Shown here: positions 26,248-34,559 of the stretch, piece after piece | Position numbering within the stretch: position 1 is the stretch's first letter | Layout of the letters: the number at the start of each line of letters is the position of its first letter | Assembly: GCF_000735605.1 (NCBI RefSeq) | Contig: NZ_JPKG01000028.1 | Location: 62,001-126,000 of the forward strand | Source: Allobosea sp. LC85 | Lineage (GTDB): Bacteria; Pseudomonadota; Alphaproteobacteria; Rhizobiales; Beijerinckiaceae | Reading direction: 5' to 3' | DNA length: 64,000 nt | Position numbers and translations under genes: made by a program | Notes under the pieces: model-generated | Database searches by the model: none | What the model was told of the DNA's origin: nothing | What the model saw: the letters and a program-made list of their open reading frames with translations, nothing else

Positions 26248-26889
26248 TCAGCGTGTGGCCGCGGCAAACTGGCGTTCCAGCCGCGCGCCGACGAGCGAGA
26301 GCGGCCAGCACATGACGAAGTAGAGAGCCCCCACGATCCCGAAGACGAGCAGAGGCTGGAAAATCTGGTTCGAGATGATGTTGCCGGCCCGCGCCAGCTC
26401 GGTGAAACCGACAATGGCGGCCAACGACGTTCCCTTGATCAGCTGCACCAGGAAGCCGATGGTTGCCGGCAGCGAAATCCGGATCGCCTGCGGCAGGATC
26501 ACATCCTTCATCCTGGAGACATAATTCAGGCTCAGCGCCTTGGCCGCCTCGGTCTGTCCCTTCGGCACGGCTTCAATCGAGCCACGCCAGATTTCGCCGA
26601 GATAGGCGCTGGCGTGCAGCGTGAAGCCGATCGAGACGGCGACCCAGGAGTCGAGTTTCAGCCCAATCAACGCCAATCCGTAATAGACCACGAAGAGCTG
26701 CATCAGCAGCGGGGTGCCCTGGAAGATGGCGATATAGCCTGACGTGACACGCTCCAGCAGCGGAATGCCGGACGTTCGCGCCAGCGCGACGCCGAGCCCG
26801 AAGACGCCGCCCCCTACGAAGCCGATTACCGAGAGGGCGATGGTCCATTTCAGCCCAATGAGGAGGAAGAGGAATTCGTTTGCACCCAT
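26248..26889 (-). CDS. ABC transporter permease, polar amino acid type
   Basis: 213-aa inner-membrane protein with about five hydrophobic spans and an EAA loop (EIWRGSIEAVPKGQTEAAKALS). It lies 10 bp downstream of a second permease gene (26900-27568), so the transporter is probably a heterodimer in the membrane. Confidence 0.9.
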   Translation of the reverse strand: MGANEFLFLLIGLKWTIALSVIGFVGGGVFGLGVALARTSGIPLLERVTSGYIAIFQGTPLLMQLFVVYYGLALIGLKLDSWVAVSIGFTLHASAYLGEIWRGSIEAVPKGQTEAAKALSLNYVSRMKDVILPQAIRISLPATIGFLVQLIKGTSLAAIVGFTELARAGNIISNQIFQPLLVFGIVGALYFVMCWPLSLVGARLERQFAAATR

Positions 26890-26899
26890 GACGATCTCC

Positions 26900-27568
26900 T
26901 CACTTGACCGGGTAGCTGAAATACCGGCCGGAGATGAGCCCGAAGAAGCGCATCATCAGCCAGGATATGACGAGGTAGAACAGCGTCACCGTCCCGTAGA
27001 CCTCGAAGCTCCGGAAGCTGTCCGACTCGATCCGCTGCGCGACGGAGGTCAGCTCATAGGCGGAAATCGCGGAGGCGACGCTGGTCGTCAGCGTCAGCAG
27101 CACGAACTGGCTGGTCAGCGAGGGAAAGATCGCACGCAGCGCCGGCCTCAGCACGATCAGCCGGAAGACCTGCGCCTTGTGCAGGCCAAGCGCGAGGCCG
27201 GCTTCGATCTGACCCTTGCTGATCGACTGAACGCCGCCACGGATGATCTCGATGGCATAGGCGCCGCCATTGATGCCCAATGCGATGATCGCTGTCGGTG
27301 TCGGGTCGAGCCGCACACCCAGGAGCGGCAGCGCAAAGTAGATGAAATAGATCTGCACCAGGAAGGGCGTGTTCCGGATCAGCTCGACGAAAGCCATCAC
27401 CAGCCAACGCAGCTGCTTGATCCGCGAGTCGCGCAGCACGACGCCACCGATGCCGATGACGATGGCCAGCGCCATCCCGCAGAGCGACAGGAACAGCGTT
27501 CCCAGACAGGCTGTCAGAAGGCTCGGCAGCCCATCCAGTACAGGCGTGAAGTCAAGCTTGTAGTTCAT
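26900..27568 (-). CDS. ABC transporter permease, polar amino acid type; first gene of the operon
   Basis: 222-aa inner-membrane permease with an EAA loop (EIIRGGVQSISKGQIEAGLALG) and a NTPFLVQIYFIYFALP span typical of HisM/GlnP proteins. The start at 27568 (MNYKLDF) is preceded by GGGAAA; frames extending further upstream run through the 24-bp tandem repeat and promoter region and are not protein-like. It is divergent from the TetR regulator at 27801. Confidence 0.88.
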   Translation of the reverse strand: MNYKLDFTPVLDGLPSLLTACLGTLFLSLCGMALAIVIGIGGVVLRDSRIKQLRWLVMAFVELIRNTPFLVQIYFIYFALPLLGVRLDPTPTAIIALGINGGAYAIEIIRGGVQSISKGQIEAGLALGLHKAQVFRLIVLRPALRAIFPSLTSQFVLLTLTTSVASAISAYELTSVAQRIESDSFRSFEVYGTVTLFYLVISWLMMRFFGLISGRYFSYPVK

Positions 27569-27638
27569 GGCGTTTCCCTGAGCGGCCGACCTTCTACGTG
27601 TCGATCCGAGTCCCGTCTTTGGCGGTAGCGCCTCTGGG

Positions 27639-27686
27639 TGGGCGCCTTGAGTGTGAGCGATGTGGGCGCCTTGAGTGTGAGCGATC
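27639..27686. repeat. 24-bp tandem duplication in the operon leader
   Basis: Two units of TGGGCGCCTTGAGTGTGAGCGA-like sequence with a 24-bp period, located about 70 bp upstream of the first permease start. Probably a slippage product; an effect on transcription is possible but unsupported. Confidence 0.7.
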
Positions 27687-27730
27687 GTTTGACTTGCGCG
27701 ATCGCCTCCTGATGTTAAATGTACGAAGCG

Positions 27731-27766
27731 GTTCAATTGGTCAAGTCAATTGAACTGAACGGTTCA
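27731..27766. promoter_or_regulatory. Double-dyad operator upstream of TetR regulator
   Basis: GTTCAATTG, seven bases, CAATTGAAC (27731-27755) has perfect 9-bp arms. It is directly followed by TGAAC-G-GTTCA (27756-27766), a second perfect dyad sharing the GTTCA half-site. It lies in the 232-bp gap between the divergent TetR and transporter genes, 35 bp before the TetR start; a likely TetR-type operator. Confidence 0.65.
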
Positions 27767-27800
27767 TTTACTGCCGCACAGTCGGCACCGGGGTCGGTCC

Positions 27801-28490
27801 ATGCTTGGAAGCCGCAAGACGAATGAGAAGCCGGCCGCGCCAGCGCGGCCGGCTGGCGCCCGCAAATCCGCAAGCTGGACCCAGGACCCCGACGGCGTCC
27901 GCCGCAATATCCTGGCGGTCGCGCGTGACGAATTCGTCGAGAACGGACTGAGTGGAGCGAGGGTCGACGAGATCGCGGCGAAGACCTCCACCAGCAAGCG
28001 GATGATCTACTACTATTTCGGTGACAAGGAGGGTCTCTACCGGGCCGTGCTCGAGGAGGCCTATGCCCGGATCCGCAATTTCGAGCGCAGCCTCGATCTG
28101 GCTGCCCTGCCCCCGCGTGATGCGATCGTGTCGCTGACGGGGTTCACCTTCGACTATCACGCCGATAATCCGGATTTCGTCCGCCTCGTCATGGTCGAGA
28201 ACATCCACCATGCCCGGCATCTTCAGAGCTCTGCCAAGATTGCCGATCTCAACCTCTCGGTCATCGACATGATCGGCGAGGTCTATCAGCGCGGGCTGCG
28301 CGAGGGGGTCTTCCGGGAGGGCCTCGACCCGATCGACATCCATCTGACGATCAGCGCGCTGAGCTTTTACAATGTCTCCAACCGGGCCAGCATCCTGCAG
28401 GTCTTCGGGCACGACATGGGCGCGCCGGAAGCCCGCGCGCGCCGACGGCTCAGCGCTATCGAGACCGTGCTTCGCATGCTCTGCCGCTGA
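27801..28490 (+). CDS. TetR-family transcriptional regulator
   Basis: 229-aa protein with an Arg/Lys/Ala-rich tail before an N-terminal TetR helix-turn-helix (VDEIAAKTSTSKRMIYYYFGDKEGLYRAVLE, split around residues 55-85). The all-helical ligand domain follows. It is divergent from the eight-gene transport/quinate operon with a double dyad between, so it is the presumed repressor of that operon. The inducer is probably the transported compound or an intermediate. Confidence 0.88.
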   Translation: MLGSRKTNEKPAAPARPAGARKSASWTQDPDGVRRNILAVARDEFVENGLSGARVDEIAAKTSTSKRMIYYYFGDKEGLYRAVLEEAYARIRNFERSLDLAALPPRDAIVSLTGFTFDYHADNPDFVRLVMVENIHHARHLQSSAKIADLNLSVIDMIGEVYQRGLREGVFREGLDPIDIHLTISALSFYNVSNRASILQVFGHDMGAPEARARRRLSAIETVLRMLCR

Positions 28491-28508
28491 CCGCATGGCG
28501 CACCGGGA

Positions 28509-28952
28509 TCAGTTGCGCCCGACGAGACCGGCCATGGCCTGGATCGCAAGTTCGTACCCGGCCGCGCCGAAGCCGATCAGGATGCCGGTCGCAGTCCGGG
28601 AGATCAGCGAATTGTGGTAGATGCTCTCGCGGGCATGCACGTTGGAAATGTGCAGCTCGATCTTGGGCCCATCGAACATCTTGAGGGCGTCGAGCAGCGC
28701 GACTGAGGTGAAGGTGTAGCCGGCCGGATTGATGATGATCCCGCACGCCTCGATGCGGGCCTGGTGCACGTTCTCCACCAACTCGCCCTCGAAGTTCGTC
28801 TGGCGGAAGTCGATCTCGAACCCCAGAGGCCCGGCCTTCTCGATACAGCGCAGTCGAACCTCCTTGAGCGTGGTCGTTCCGTAGATCGCGGGTTCGCGCT
28901 GGCCGAGCAGATTGAGATTGGGGCCATTGAGGACGTAGATGCGATTGCTCAT
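28509..28952 (-). CDS. aroQ: Type II 3-dehydroquinate dehydratase
   Basis: 147-aa enzyme that converts 3-dehydroquinate to 3-dehydroshikimate, forming a dodecamer in the cytosol. Family signature residues are all present: the N-terminal YVLNGPNLNLLGQREPAIYG with the catalytic Tyr and Arg, IINPAGYTFTSVALLDAL and ELHISNVHARE with the catalytic His. The start at 28952 follows AAGGA. It lies downstream of binding-protein copy B in a two-gene operon and next to the shikimate/QuiC operon, so it is very probably the catabolic form. A biosynthetic role cannot be excluded if it is the only copy in the genome. Confidence 0.92.
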   Translation of the reverse strand: MSNRIYVLNGPNLNLLGQREPAIYGTTTLKEVRLRCIEKAGPLGFEIDFRQTNFEGELVENVHQARIEACGIIINPAGYTFTSVALLDALKMFDGPKIELHISNVHARESIYHNSLISRTATGILIGFGAAGYELAIQAMAGLVGRN

Positions 28953-29060
28953 GTCGATATCCTTGGCACCCCGCCACACAAGCGTGGCAGGGAGCGTGCG
29001 GGCCGGGTTCAACGCGGCCGGCCCACAGGCAAAATCTGAAGGCACTGGCGAGCAGCGCGC

Positions 29061-29876
29061 TCAGCTTGCGGTGAAGGAGATGCCTTCGAGGCTGTCGGGG
29101 AACTTGTGGACGGGGACCTTCATCCACTTGTCGTAGATCTTCTGGAGCTCGCCATTGGCCCTGATCTTGTCGATGAAGGCGTTGATCGCGGCATTGATCT
29201 CCTTCTCGCCCTGCCGGGTGCAGGCACCGTTGTAGAGGTTCTGGAATTCGAGCTTGTTCTCGAATTCACCCGGCCGGGCCTGCTCGATGCGCTGGATGTA
29301 GAAGATGTTGCCGCCGAGCGCCTGGACCTGGCCTGAGACCAGCGCCTGGATGCTGGGGGCATCGCCGTCATAGCGCCGGATCGTCGTGCTGGCCGGCGCG
29401 TTCTTGGTCACCTGGGTGTCCTGGGCTGCGCCCTTGGCCACGCCGATCGAGAACTTCGCCATGTCTTCATTGGTCTTGATCACCGCCGATTTCGGCCCGA
29501 TCAGCACGATCGTGTTGGCGACATAGGGCTTGCTGAACTGCACGACCTTGGCCCGCTCCGGCAGCATCGCCATGGTCGCAAACAGCACATCGACGCGCCC
29601 CGTGGTCAGGGCGGGAATACGGTTGTTGACCTCGAGCGGGACGAACTCGACGGGGACGCCGAGCTCCTGGCCGAAGAGCGCGGCGATATCGGCATCCAGC
29701 CCATCCTGCTTGCCGGCGCTGGTGACGAAGCCCCAGGGCGGATTGTCGCCCTGGATGCCCACCACCAGCTTGCCCTTCGCCTTGATCTCCGCCGGCGTCA
29801 CCGCCAGCGCAGGCCGCAGCAGCAGGCTCGGCGCCGCAAGGCCGACCGCGCCGGCCAACAGAACCTGACGGCGGTT
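29061..29876 (-). repeat. 816-bp duplicated segment, copy B
   Basis: Partner of 25309-26124. Sequence outside the stop codon and before the Tat motif is unrelated between the copies except for a few bases. Confidence 0.93.
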
Positions 29877-29894
29877 CAATTTCGACTTGATCAT
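29061..29894 (-). CDS. ABC solute-binding protein, copy B (with aroQ)
   Basis: 277-aa protein identical to copy A (25309-26151) from the NRRQ Tat motif to the C-terminus. Only the first residues differ (MIKSKL here). It has no permease or ATPase of its own, so it must use the transporter of the neighbouring operon. It is the first gene of an operon with aroQ and is divergent from a GntR regulator, which would give it separate control from copy A. Four silent differences in 816 bp show a very recent duplication or ongoing gene conversion. Confidence 0.92.
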   Translation of the reverse strand: MIKSKLNRRQVLLAGAVGLAAPSLLLRPALAVTPAEIKAKGKLVVGIQGDNPPWGFVTSAGKQDGLDADIAALFGQELGVPVEFVPLEVNNRIPALTTGRVDVLFATMAMLPERAKVVQFSKPYVANTIVLIGPKSAVIKTNEDMAKFSIGVAKGAAQDTQVTKNAPASTTIRRYDGDAPSIQALVSGQVQALGGNIFYIQRIEQARPGEFENKLEFQNLYNGACTRQGEKEINAAINAFIDKIRANGELQKIYDKWMKVPVHKFPDSLEGISFTAS

Positions 29895-30007
29895 TCTCGT
29901 TCCTCCCCGGGATGGCCGTTGCGGCTCTGCCGTTCTTTAGGCGCCTCTCTGGCGACCTCACGAGCACATTACATCTAGCGAAGCTGTCATCAACTGATAA
30001 TATAATG

Positions 30008-30020
30008 ATCATCCGATGAT
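30008..30020. promoter_or_regulatory. Operator-like dyad ATCAT-N3-ATGAT in AT-rich divergent promoter
   Basis: A small perfect dyad within the only AT-rich stretch of the 213-bp gap between binding-protein copy B and the GntR regulator. Position suits a GntR/FCD operator overlapping both promoters, but the arms are short. Confidence 0.4.
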
Positions 30021-30107
30021 ATTGATTTCAACCGTCACTCATTGGTTCTGGCGCGGAGGCTGCACGCGTCGTAGGACGGCCCTCTCGAAACAGGTGCGCG
30101 CAGGGTA

Positions 30108-30800
30108 ATGGCGGACATCGTGACGGATTTTGCAGGCGACGAGGTCGCGCCCATCTCGACCGGCGAACAAGCCTACGAGCGCATCCGCTCGGACATCGTT
30201 TTTGGGCGTCTCCGCCCCGGCCAACGCCTGCCTTTGGAGAAACTGCGGACAGCCTATGGCGTCGGCATCGGCACCTTGCGCGAAATCTTCAGCCGGCTCA
30301 CCCCGGAAGGCCTGGTCACGGCGGAGGGGCAGCGCGGCTTCCAGGTTGCTTCGTGCTCGGCCGAGGATCTGAAGGAGATCGCGGCACTTCGGCTGCTGAT
30401 CGAGAAGAGCGCACTGGCGCAGTCATTCCATTCCGGCGACATGGAATGGGAAGGCCGCGTCGTCGCCGCCCATCACAAGCTGGCGCGGATGGAGGCGAGC
30501 CTGCTCGCGGGGGACCGCACGCAGGCGGAGCGGTGGAAGCGCTATGACTGGGAGTTCCACCAGGCCCTGGTCTCGGCCTGCGGCTCAAAGGCCCTGCTGA
30601 ATGTCCATTCCGGCGTCTATGACCGCTACCTTCGGTACCAGATGGTGTTCGTGATCTTCCGCGGCTCTGTCGCAGCCGAAGAGCACAAGGCGCTGCTCGA
30701 TTGCGCGCTGAGGCGGGACGCGGCGGAGGCTCAGGTCATTCTGGAACAGCACATCCAGGGCTGCCTCGACTTTGCCTTTCAAAATCAACTGATTACCTGA
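30108..30800 (+). CDS. GntR-family regulator, FCD subfamily (CsiR-like)
   Basis: 230-aa regulator. The GntR winged helix spans about residues 20-85 (YERIRSDIVFGRLRPGQRL, then TLREIFSRLTPEGLV). The FCD effector domain follows, with the metal-ligand His residues in EFHQALVSACGSKALL and EEHKALLDCALRRD, and a last His in QHIQGCL. FCD proteins bind organic acids. It is divergent from binding-protein copy B and aroQ and is their presumed regulator. Confidence 0.88.
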   Translation: MADIVTDFAGDEVAPISTGEQAYERIRSDIVFGRLRPGQRLPLEKLRTAYGVGIGTLREIFSRLTPEGLVTAEGQRGFQVASCSAEDLKEIAALRLLIEKSALAQSFHSGDMEWEGRVVAAHHKLARMEASLLAGDRTQAERWKRYDWEFHQALVSACGSKALLNVHSGVYDRYLRYQMVFVIFRGSVAAEEHKALLDCALRRDAAEAQVILEQHIQGCLDFAFQNQLIT

Positions 30801-30968
30801 TCCACTGGATGCCATTGGCTCGGCCACGGTGCTGTTGGCGACAACAGCGGCGGCACCGGCATCCGGAGATGGCGCGTATTCATGTCACGCATGGACGGAT
30901 TTGCCGCGGACATCGTAACCAGAACCGGGGCGACTTTGGCTCCTCTATCTCTGGCAGGTGCAAGACTT

Positions 30969-32345
30969 ATGGCTTCCTCCGACTCGTTGGCCGCGGTTTT
31001 CGAGCATATCGAGGCGAACCGCGCCCCTTTTCTTGATCGTCTGATCGATTATCTGCGCCACCCGAGCATCAGCGCGGAGAATATCGGCATCGCCGAAGTC
31101 GGCGAACTGCTGGTCAAGATGCTGACGGATATCGGGCTCGAGACCGAACTGGTGCCCACCGAAGGGCACCCCATGGTCATCGGGCGCTGGGAAAAGGCGC
31201 CAGGCAAGCCCACCGTGCTGCTCTACGGCCATTACGACGTGCAACCGCCTGATCCGCTCGACAAATGGCTTTCGCCGCCCTTCGAGCCGACGATCCGTGA
31301 CGGCCGGCTCTATGCGCGCGGGGTCGGCGACAACAAGGGCCAGCATTTCGCGCAGATGATGGCGATCGAATCGCATCTCAAGGTGCACGGCACGCTTCCC
31401 TGCAATGTCATTCTGCTGCTGGAAGGCGAGGAAGAGATCGGCAGCCCGCACATCGCCGACTTCGTGCGGGTCAACAAGGACAAGCTGAAGGCCGATCTCG
31501 CCGTCACGGCCGATGGTCCCCGTCATGCCAGCGGTGCGGCCGCAATCAAGTTCGGTTCACGCGGCGTGATCTCCTTCGATCTGCGCTGTCGCCACGCCAA
31601 TCGGGATGTCCATTCCGGCAATTTCGGTGGCGTGGTGCCCAATCCGATCTGGACGCTCGTGCACCTGCTCGGCACCATGAAGAATGCTGAGGGCGAAATC
31701 ACCATCGCGGGCCTTCACGACGATATTGAACCGCCGACTATGGAGGAGCTTGCCGCAATCGAGCGCCTTCCCCGCGCCGCCGAGGCAGTGAAACAGAGCC
31801 TTGGGCTGAACCGCCTGGACGCGCCGGCCGAGCGGCCCTTCTACGAACGCCTCTGCTTTCGCCCGACTCTGACCATCAACGGCTTCCACGGAGGCTATGG
31901 CGGGCCTGGCACCAAGACCGTGCTGCCGAACGAAGCCTTCGTGAAATGCGACATCCGCCTGGTCGAGGCACAGGACCCGGAGGACATTTTGCGCAAGGTC
32001 GCGGACCATGTGGCCAAGCATGCGCCGGAAGTCGAGTTCATCGCCCAGGATAGGGGCATGCAGCCCTCGAAGACGCCCATCGCATCACCCTTTACGGCGC
32101 CGTTGCGCCAGGCCTTCGTCAAGGCCCAAGGCGAGGAGCCGCTGCTGATCCCCGCGGGGTTCGGCAGCCTGCCGGGCTATGTCTTCACCAAGATCCTCGG
32201 CATTCCCGCCTTCGTCACCCCCTACGCGAACCCCGACGAGGCGAACCATGCGCCGAATGAAAACCTGACACTCGACTGCTTCTACAGCGGACTTCGCACC
32301 GGCGCGGCGCTCCTGCACGAACTCGGTCAGTTGCAGGAGCCCTGA
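30969..32345 (+). CDS. M20-family metallopeptidase/deacetylase
   Basis: 458-aa di-zinc amidohydrolase of the dipeptidase branch. Metal and catalytic regions are LLYGHYDVQPP, YARGVGDNKGQ, LEGEEEIGSPH, TADGPRHASG and a C-terminal NPDEANHAPNE with the last His ligand. The start at 30969 begins the typical N-terminus of this subgroup; an ATG at 30882 would add 29 non-conserved residues. It lies after the GntR gene on the same strand, but with its own gap of about 170 bp. Likely a dipeptidase or N-acyl-amino acid hydrolase. Confidence 0.87.
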   Translation: MASSDSLAAVFEHIEANRAPFLDRLIDYLRHPSISAENIGIAEVGELLVKMLTDIGLETELVPTEGHPMVIGRWEKAPGKPTVLLYGHYDVQPPDPLDKWLSPPFEPTIRDGRLYARGVGDNKGQHFAQMMAIESHLKVHGTLPCNVILLLEGEEEIGSPHIADFVRVNKDKLKADLAVTADGPRHASGAAAIKFGSRGVISFDLRCRHANRDVHSGNFGGVVPNPIWTLVHLLGTMKNAEGEITIAGLHDDIEPPTMEELAAIERLPRAAEAVKQSLGLNRLDAPAERPFYERLCFRPTLTINGFHGGYGGPGTKTVLPNEAFVKCDIRLVEAQDPEDILRKVADHVAKHAPEVEFIAQDRGMQPSKTPIASPFTAPLRQAFVKAQGEEPLLIPAGFGSLPGYVFTKILGIPAFVTPYANPDEANHAPNENLTLDCFYSGLRTGAALLHELGQLQEP

Positions 32346-32353
32346 CAAGTCAA

Positions 32354-32379
32354 GCCGGACGGGTTGCAGCCCGTCCGGC
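32354..32379. terminator. Hairpin between convergent genes
   Basis: GCCGGACGGG, TTGCAG loop, CCCGTCCGGC: a perfect 10-bp stem 9 bp after the peptidase stop codon, followed by CTTCA. A likely terminator for the peptidase gene and possibly for the small convergent gene. Confidence 0.6.
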
Positions 32380-32410
32380 CTTCACCGGCAATCATGGTAG
32401 CCCTGTTGCC

Positions 32411-32680
32411 CTAGACCCAAACCCAACGGCAGCGACGGACTCGCCGCCCCCAGCGGTCGCGAACGGTACGGCAGACCCGGCGGTGCCGGGGGCGATGCCG
32501 GACCCAGTCGCTTGGAGTCTCCACCAAAATCGGCGCCTGGACTTCCGTGGCAGCGGGCGGAGCACGAACTGCGCCCGGTTCGACAACCACAGGCGCGGCC
32601 CGTTCGTCCGGCGCGGACCTGGCACCGTCGGCCCCGATAGCGACGCTCAGCAGCGACAAAACGAAAGTCCGCCTATGCAT
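32411..32680 (-). CDS. Small exported basic protein, unknown
   Basis: 89 aa. A hydrophobic signal-like start (MHRRTFVLSLLSVAIGADG) is followed by a Pro/Ala-rich linker and an Arg/Trp/Cys-rich end with two Cys (RRVCRTVRDRWGRRVRRC). This layout recurs among short secreted proteins of Hyphomicrobiales. No function can be given. Confidence 0.55.
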   Translation of the reverse strand: MHRRTFVLSLLSVAIGADGARSAPDERAAPVVVEPGAVRAPPAATEVQAPILVETPSDWVRHRPRHRRVCRTVRDRWGRRVRRCRWVWV

Positions 32681-33014
32681 GCGAAATCCCTCCGTTCAGA
32701 TCGGATTCTTATAGTCCAAGCCGACCTGCACCAATAGTGGACATCGGCCGAAGGCCGCCATCAATCCCAGGCCCGGGAAGGGAAATCCGCCTCGTGTCCC
32801 TCGTCCGGCGACGGATCCAAGATCCGGTGGCATGACTGGTCATGTGAAAGCCCTCGTTCCCAGTCTCCTGCGAGCTGGCAGGCTGGCCCAACTGGACAAG
32901 GAATCCGGGACGAGGATCGACTAGGCGCGGCGAACATGATTGAACCGCCGCCTGCTTCATACGGGCGGCGGTTTGGTGTTCACGTTCACGCCCGCGGCTT
33001 TCCAGGAGAACGCA
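32681..33014. other. Intergenic region with a terminator-like hairpin
   Basis: 334 bp between divergent genes. A perfect 10-bp stem (AACCGCCGCC at 32943-32952 and its complement at 32964-32973) followed by TTTGG lies 40 bp before the FAD oxidase start. A 30-codon frame at 32832-32924 just precedes it, but I do not call it a gene. Confidence 0.45.
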
Positions 33015-34430
33015 ATGTCCACGCCCCCCCTGAACGAGCTCGAGCAGATCGTTGGAGCCGGCCATGTCCTGACCGACGCTGACGCCATCGCGCCGTTCTG
33101 CGAGGACTGGCGCGGCCGGAGGCACGGTCTTGCCTGCGCCGTGGTCCGACCGGCCAACGTCCAGCAAGTCTCAGAGATTGCAGCCTGGAGCCAGCGCCAC
33201 CGGGTTCCGCTGGTCCCGCAGGGTGGGAATACCGGCCTCGTCTTCGGCGGCATTCCCGATGACAGCGGACAGGCGATCGTGGTCCAGCTCGGGCGCATGA
33301 ACCGTATCCGCGAGATCGACACGGTCAACGCCGTCGCCATCGTGGAATCAGGCGTGGTTCTGCAGACCTTGCAGCAGCGTGCCCACGATGCCGGCCTGTT
33401 CTTTCCCGTCAGCCTCGCGGCCGAGGGCAGTTGCCAGATCGGCGGCACGATTGCCACCAATGCTGGCGGAACGGCGGTTCTGCGCTACGGCAACATGCGC
33501 GACCAGGTGCTTGGGCTGGAAGTGGTGCTCTCCGACGGGCGGGTGTGGAACGGCCTGCGTGCGCTGCGCAAGGACAACACCGGCTACGATCTGAAGCATC
33601 TCTTCATCGGTTCGGAAGGAACCCTCGGCATCGTCACCGCCGCCGTGCTGAAACTGCACGCAGCGCCGCAGGCGCGCGCGACCGCGCTGGCCAGCGTCCG
33701 GGATTTCGCGGCTGCCCTGCGCCTGTTCCAACTCGCCCGGGCCCGCGCCGCCGATGTGTTGTCCGGCTGCGAGTGCTTTACCGAAGACTGCCGCGCCCTC
33801 GTCGAAACCCACGCTCCGCATGTCCCCCAGCCGACATTGCGCGGTGGCGTCTATGTGCTGCTCCAGCTCGATGCGGCGACGCCAGAAATTCCTCTCGAGG
33901 CAATCCTGGAGGGAGTTCTCTCCGAAGGTTTCGAACAGGAGATCGTCGACGACGCCGTCATTGCCCGTTCCCTGGCACAGGCTGAGCAGCTCTGGGCACT
34001 GCGCGAGAACATCACCGAAGCGCAGAAGCGCGCAGGCCCCAGCTTCAGCCACGACGTTTCCACACCAATCAGCGCCATCCCGGTCTTTGTCGATCGCTGC
34101 CTGGCCGCGCTGTATGCGATCGACGCACGCCTGCGCCCGATCGTCTTCGGCCATATCGGCGACGGCAATCTGCATTTCAATCTGTTGGCACCGCCCGGTG
34201 CCGATGCCACCGAACGCCAGAGCCTGCACAAGCAGGTCGAGACGGCACTCTATGATCTCGTCGATACCTTTGACGGCAGCATTAGCGCCGAGCACGGCCT
34301 GGGCGAGCTGAAGCGCGACCTCATCGAAATCTACAAGCCACCAATCGACCTGGAACTGATGCGGGGCGTCAAGCGCCAGTTCGACCCCTCGAACCTTATG
34401 AATCCGGGCAAGGCCGTGCGGCTGGTCTGA
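33015..34430 (+). CDS. FAD-linked 2-hydroxyacid oxidase/dehydrogenase (GlcD/D-2-HGDH family)
   Basis: 471-aa cytosolic flavoenzyme of the vanillyl-alcohol-oxidase fold. The N-terminal PCMH FAD-binding domain has PQGGNTGLVFGG and IGGTIATNAGGTAVLRYGNMRDQVLGLE (split). The C-terminal FAD-linked oxidase domain ends with GHIGDGNLHFN, a SAEHGLGELKRD segment and DPSNLMNPGK. It oxidises a D-2-hydroxy acid such as D-lactate, glycolate or D-2-hydroxyglutarate. Without GlcE/F partners nearby, a stand-alone dehydrogenase is more likely than glycolate oxidase. The start at 33015 follows AGGAGA. Confidence 0.88.
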   Translation: MSTPPLNELEQIVGAGHVLTDADAIAPFCEDWRGRRHGLACAVVRPANVQQVSEIAAWSQRHRVPLVPQGGNTGLVFGGIPDDSGQAIVVQLGRMNRIREIDTVNAVAIVESGVVLQTLQQRAHDAGLFFPVSLAAEGSCQIGGTIATNAGGTAVLRYGNMRDQVLGLEVVLSDGRVWNGLRALRKDNTGYDLKHLFIGSEGTLGIVTAAVLKLHAAPQARATALASVRDFAAALRLFQLARARAADVLSGCECFTEDCRALVETHAPHVPQPTLRGGVYVLLQLDAATPEIPLEAILEGVLSEGFEQEIVDDAVIARSLAQAEQLWALRENITEAQKRAGPSFSHDVSTPISAIPVFVDRCLAALYAIDARLRPIVFGHIGDGNLHFNLLAPPGADATERQSLHKQVETALYDLVDTFDGSISAEHGLGELKRDLIEIYKPPIDLELMRGVKRQFDPSNLMNPGKAVRLV

Positions 34431-34559
34431 CGCGGCCGCTCGGAGCCGGATTCGCACGTGACGGTGTCGCGCCCAACCGAAGCCGTGGCAGCAGGGCGCG
34501 TGTCACATGCCAGGCGGCCTGCTCCGATCGTCCTTCGTCAGGCGGAATCGGATCCGCCG

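Noticed and set aside
32832..32924. 30-codon frame followed by a terminator-like hairpin upstream of the FAD oxidase
   Set aside because: No good ribosome-binding site, no recognisable family, and too short to judge; noted only in the intergenic entry.
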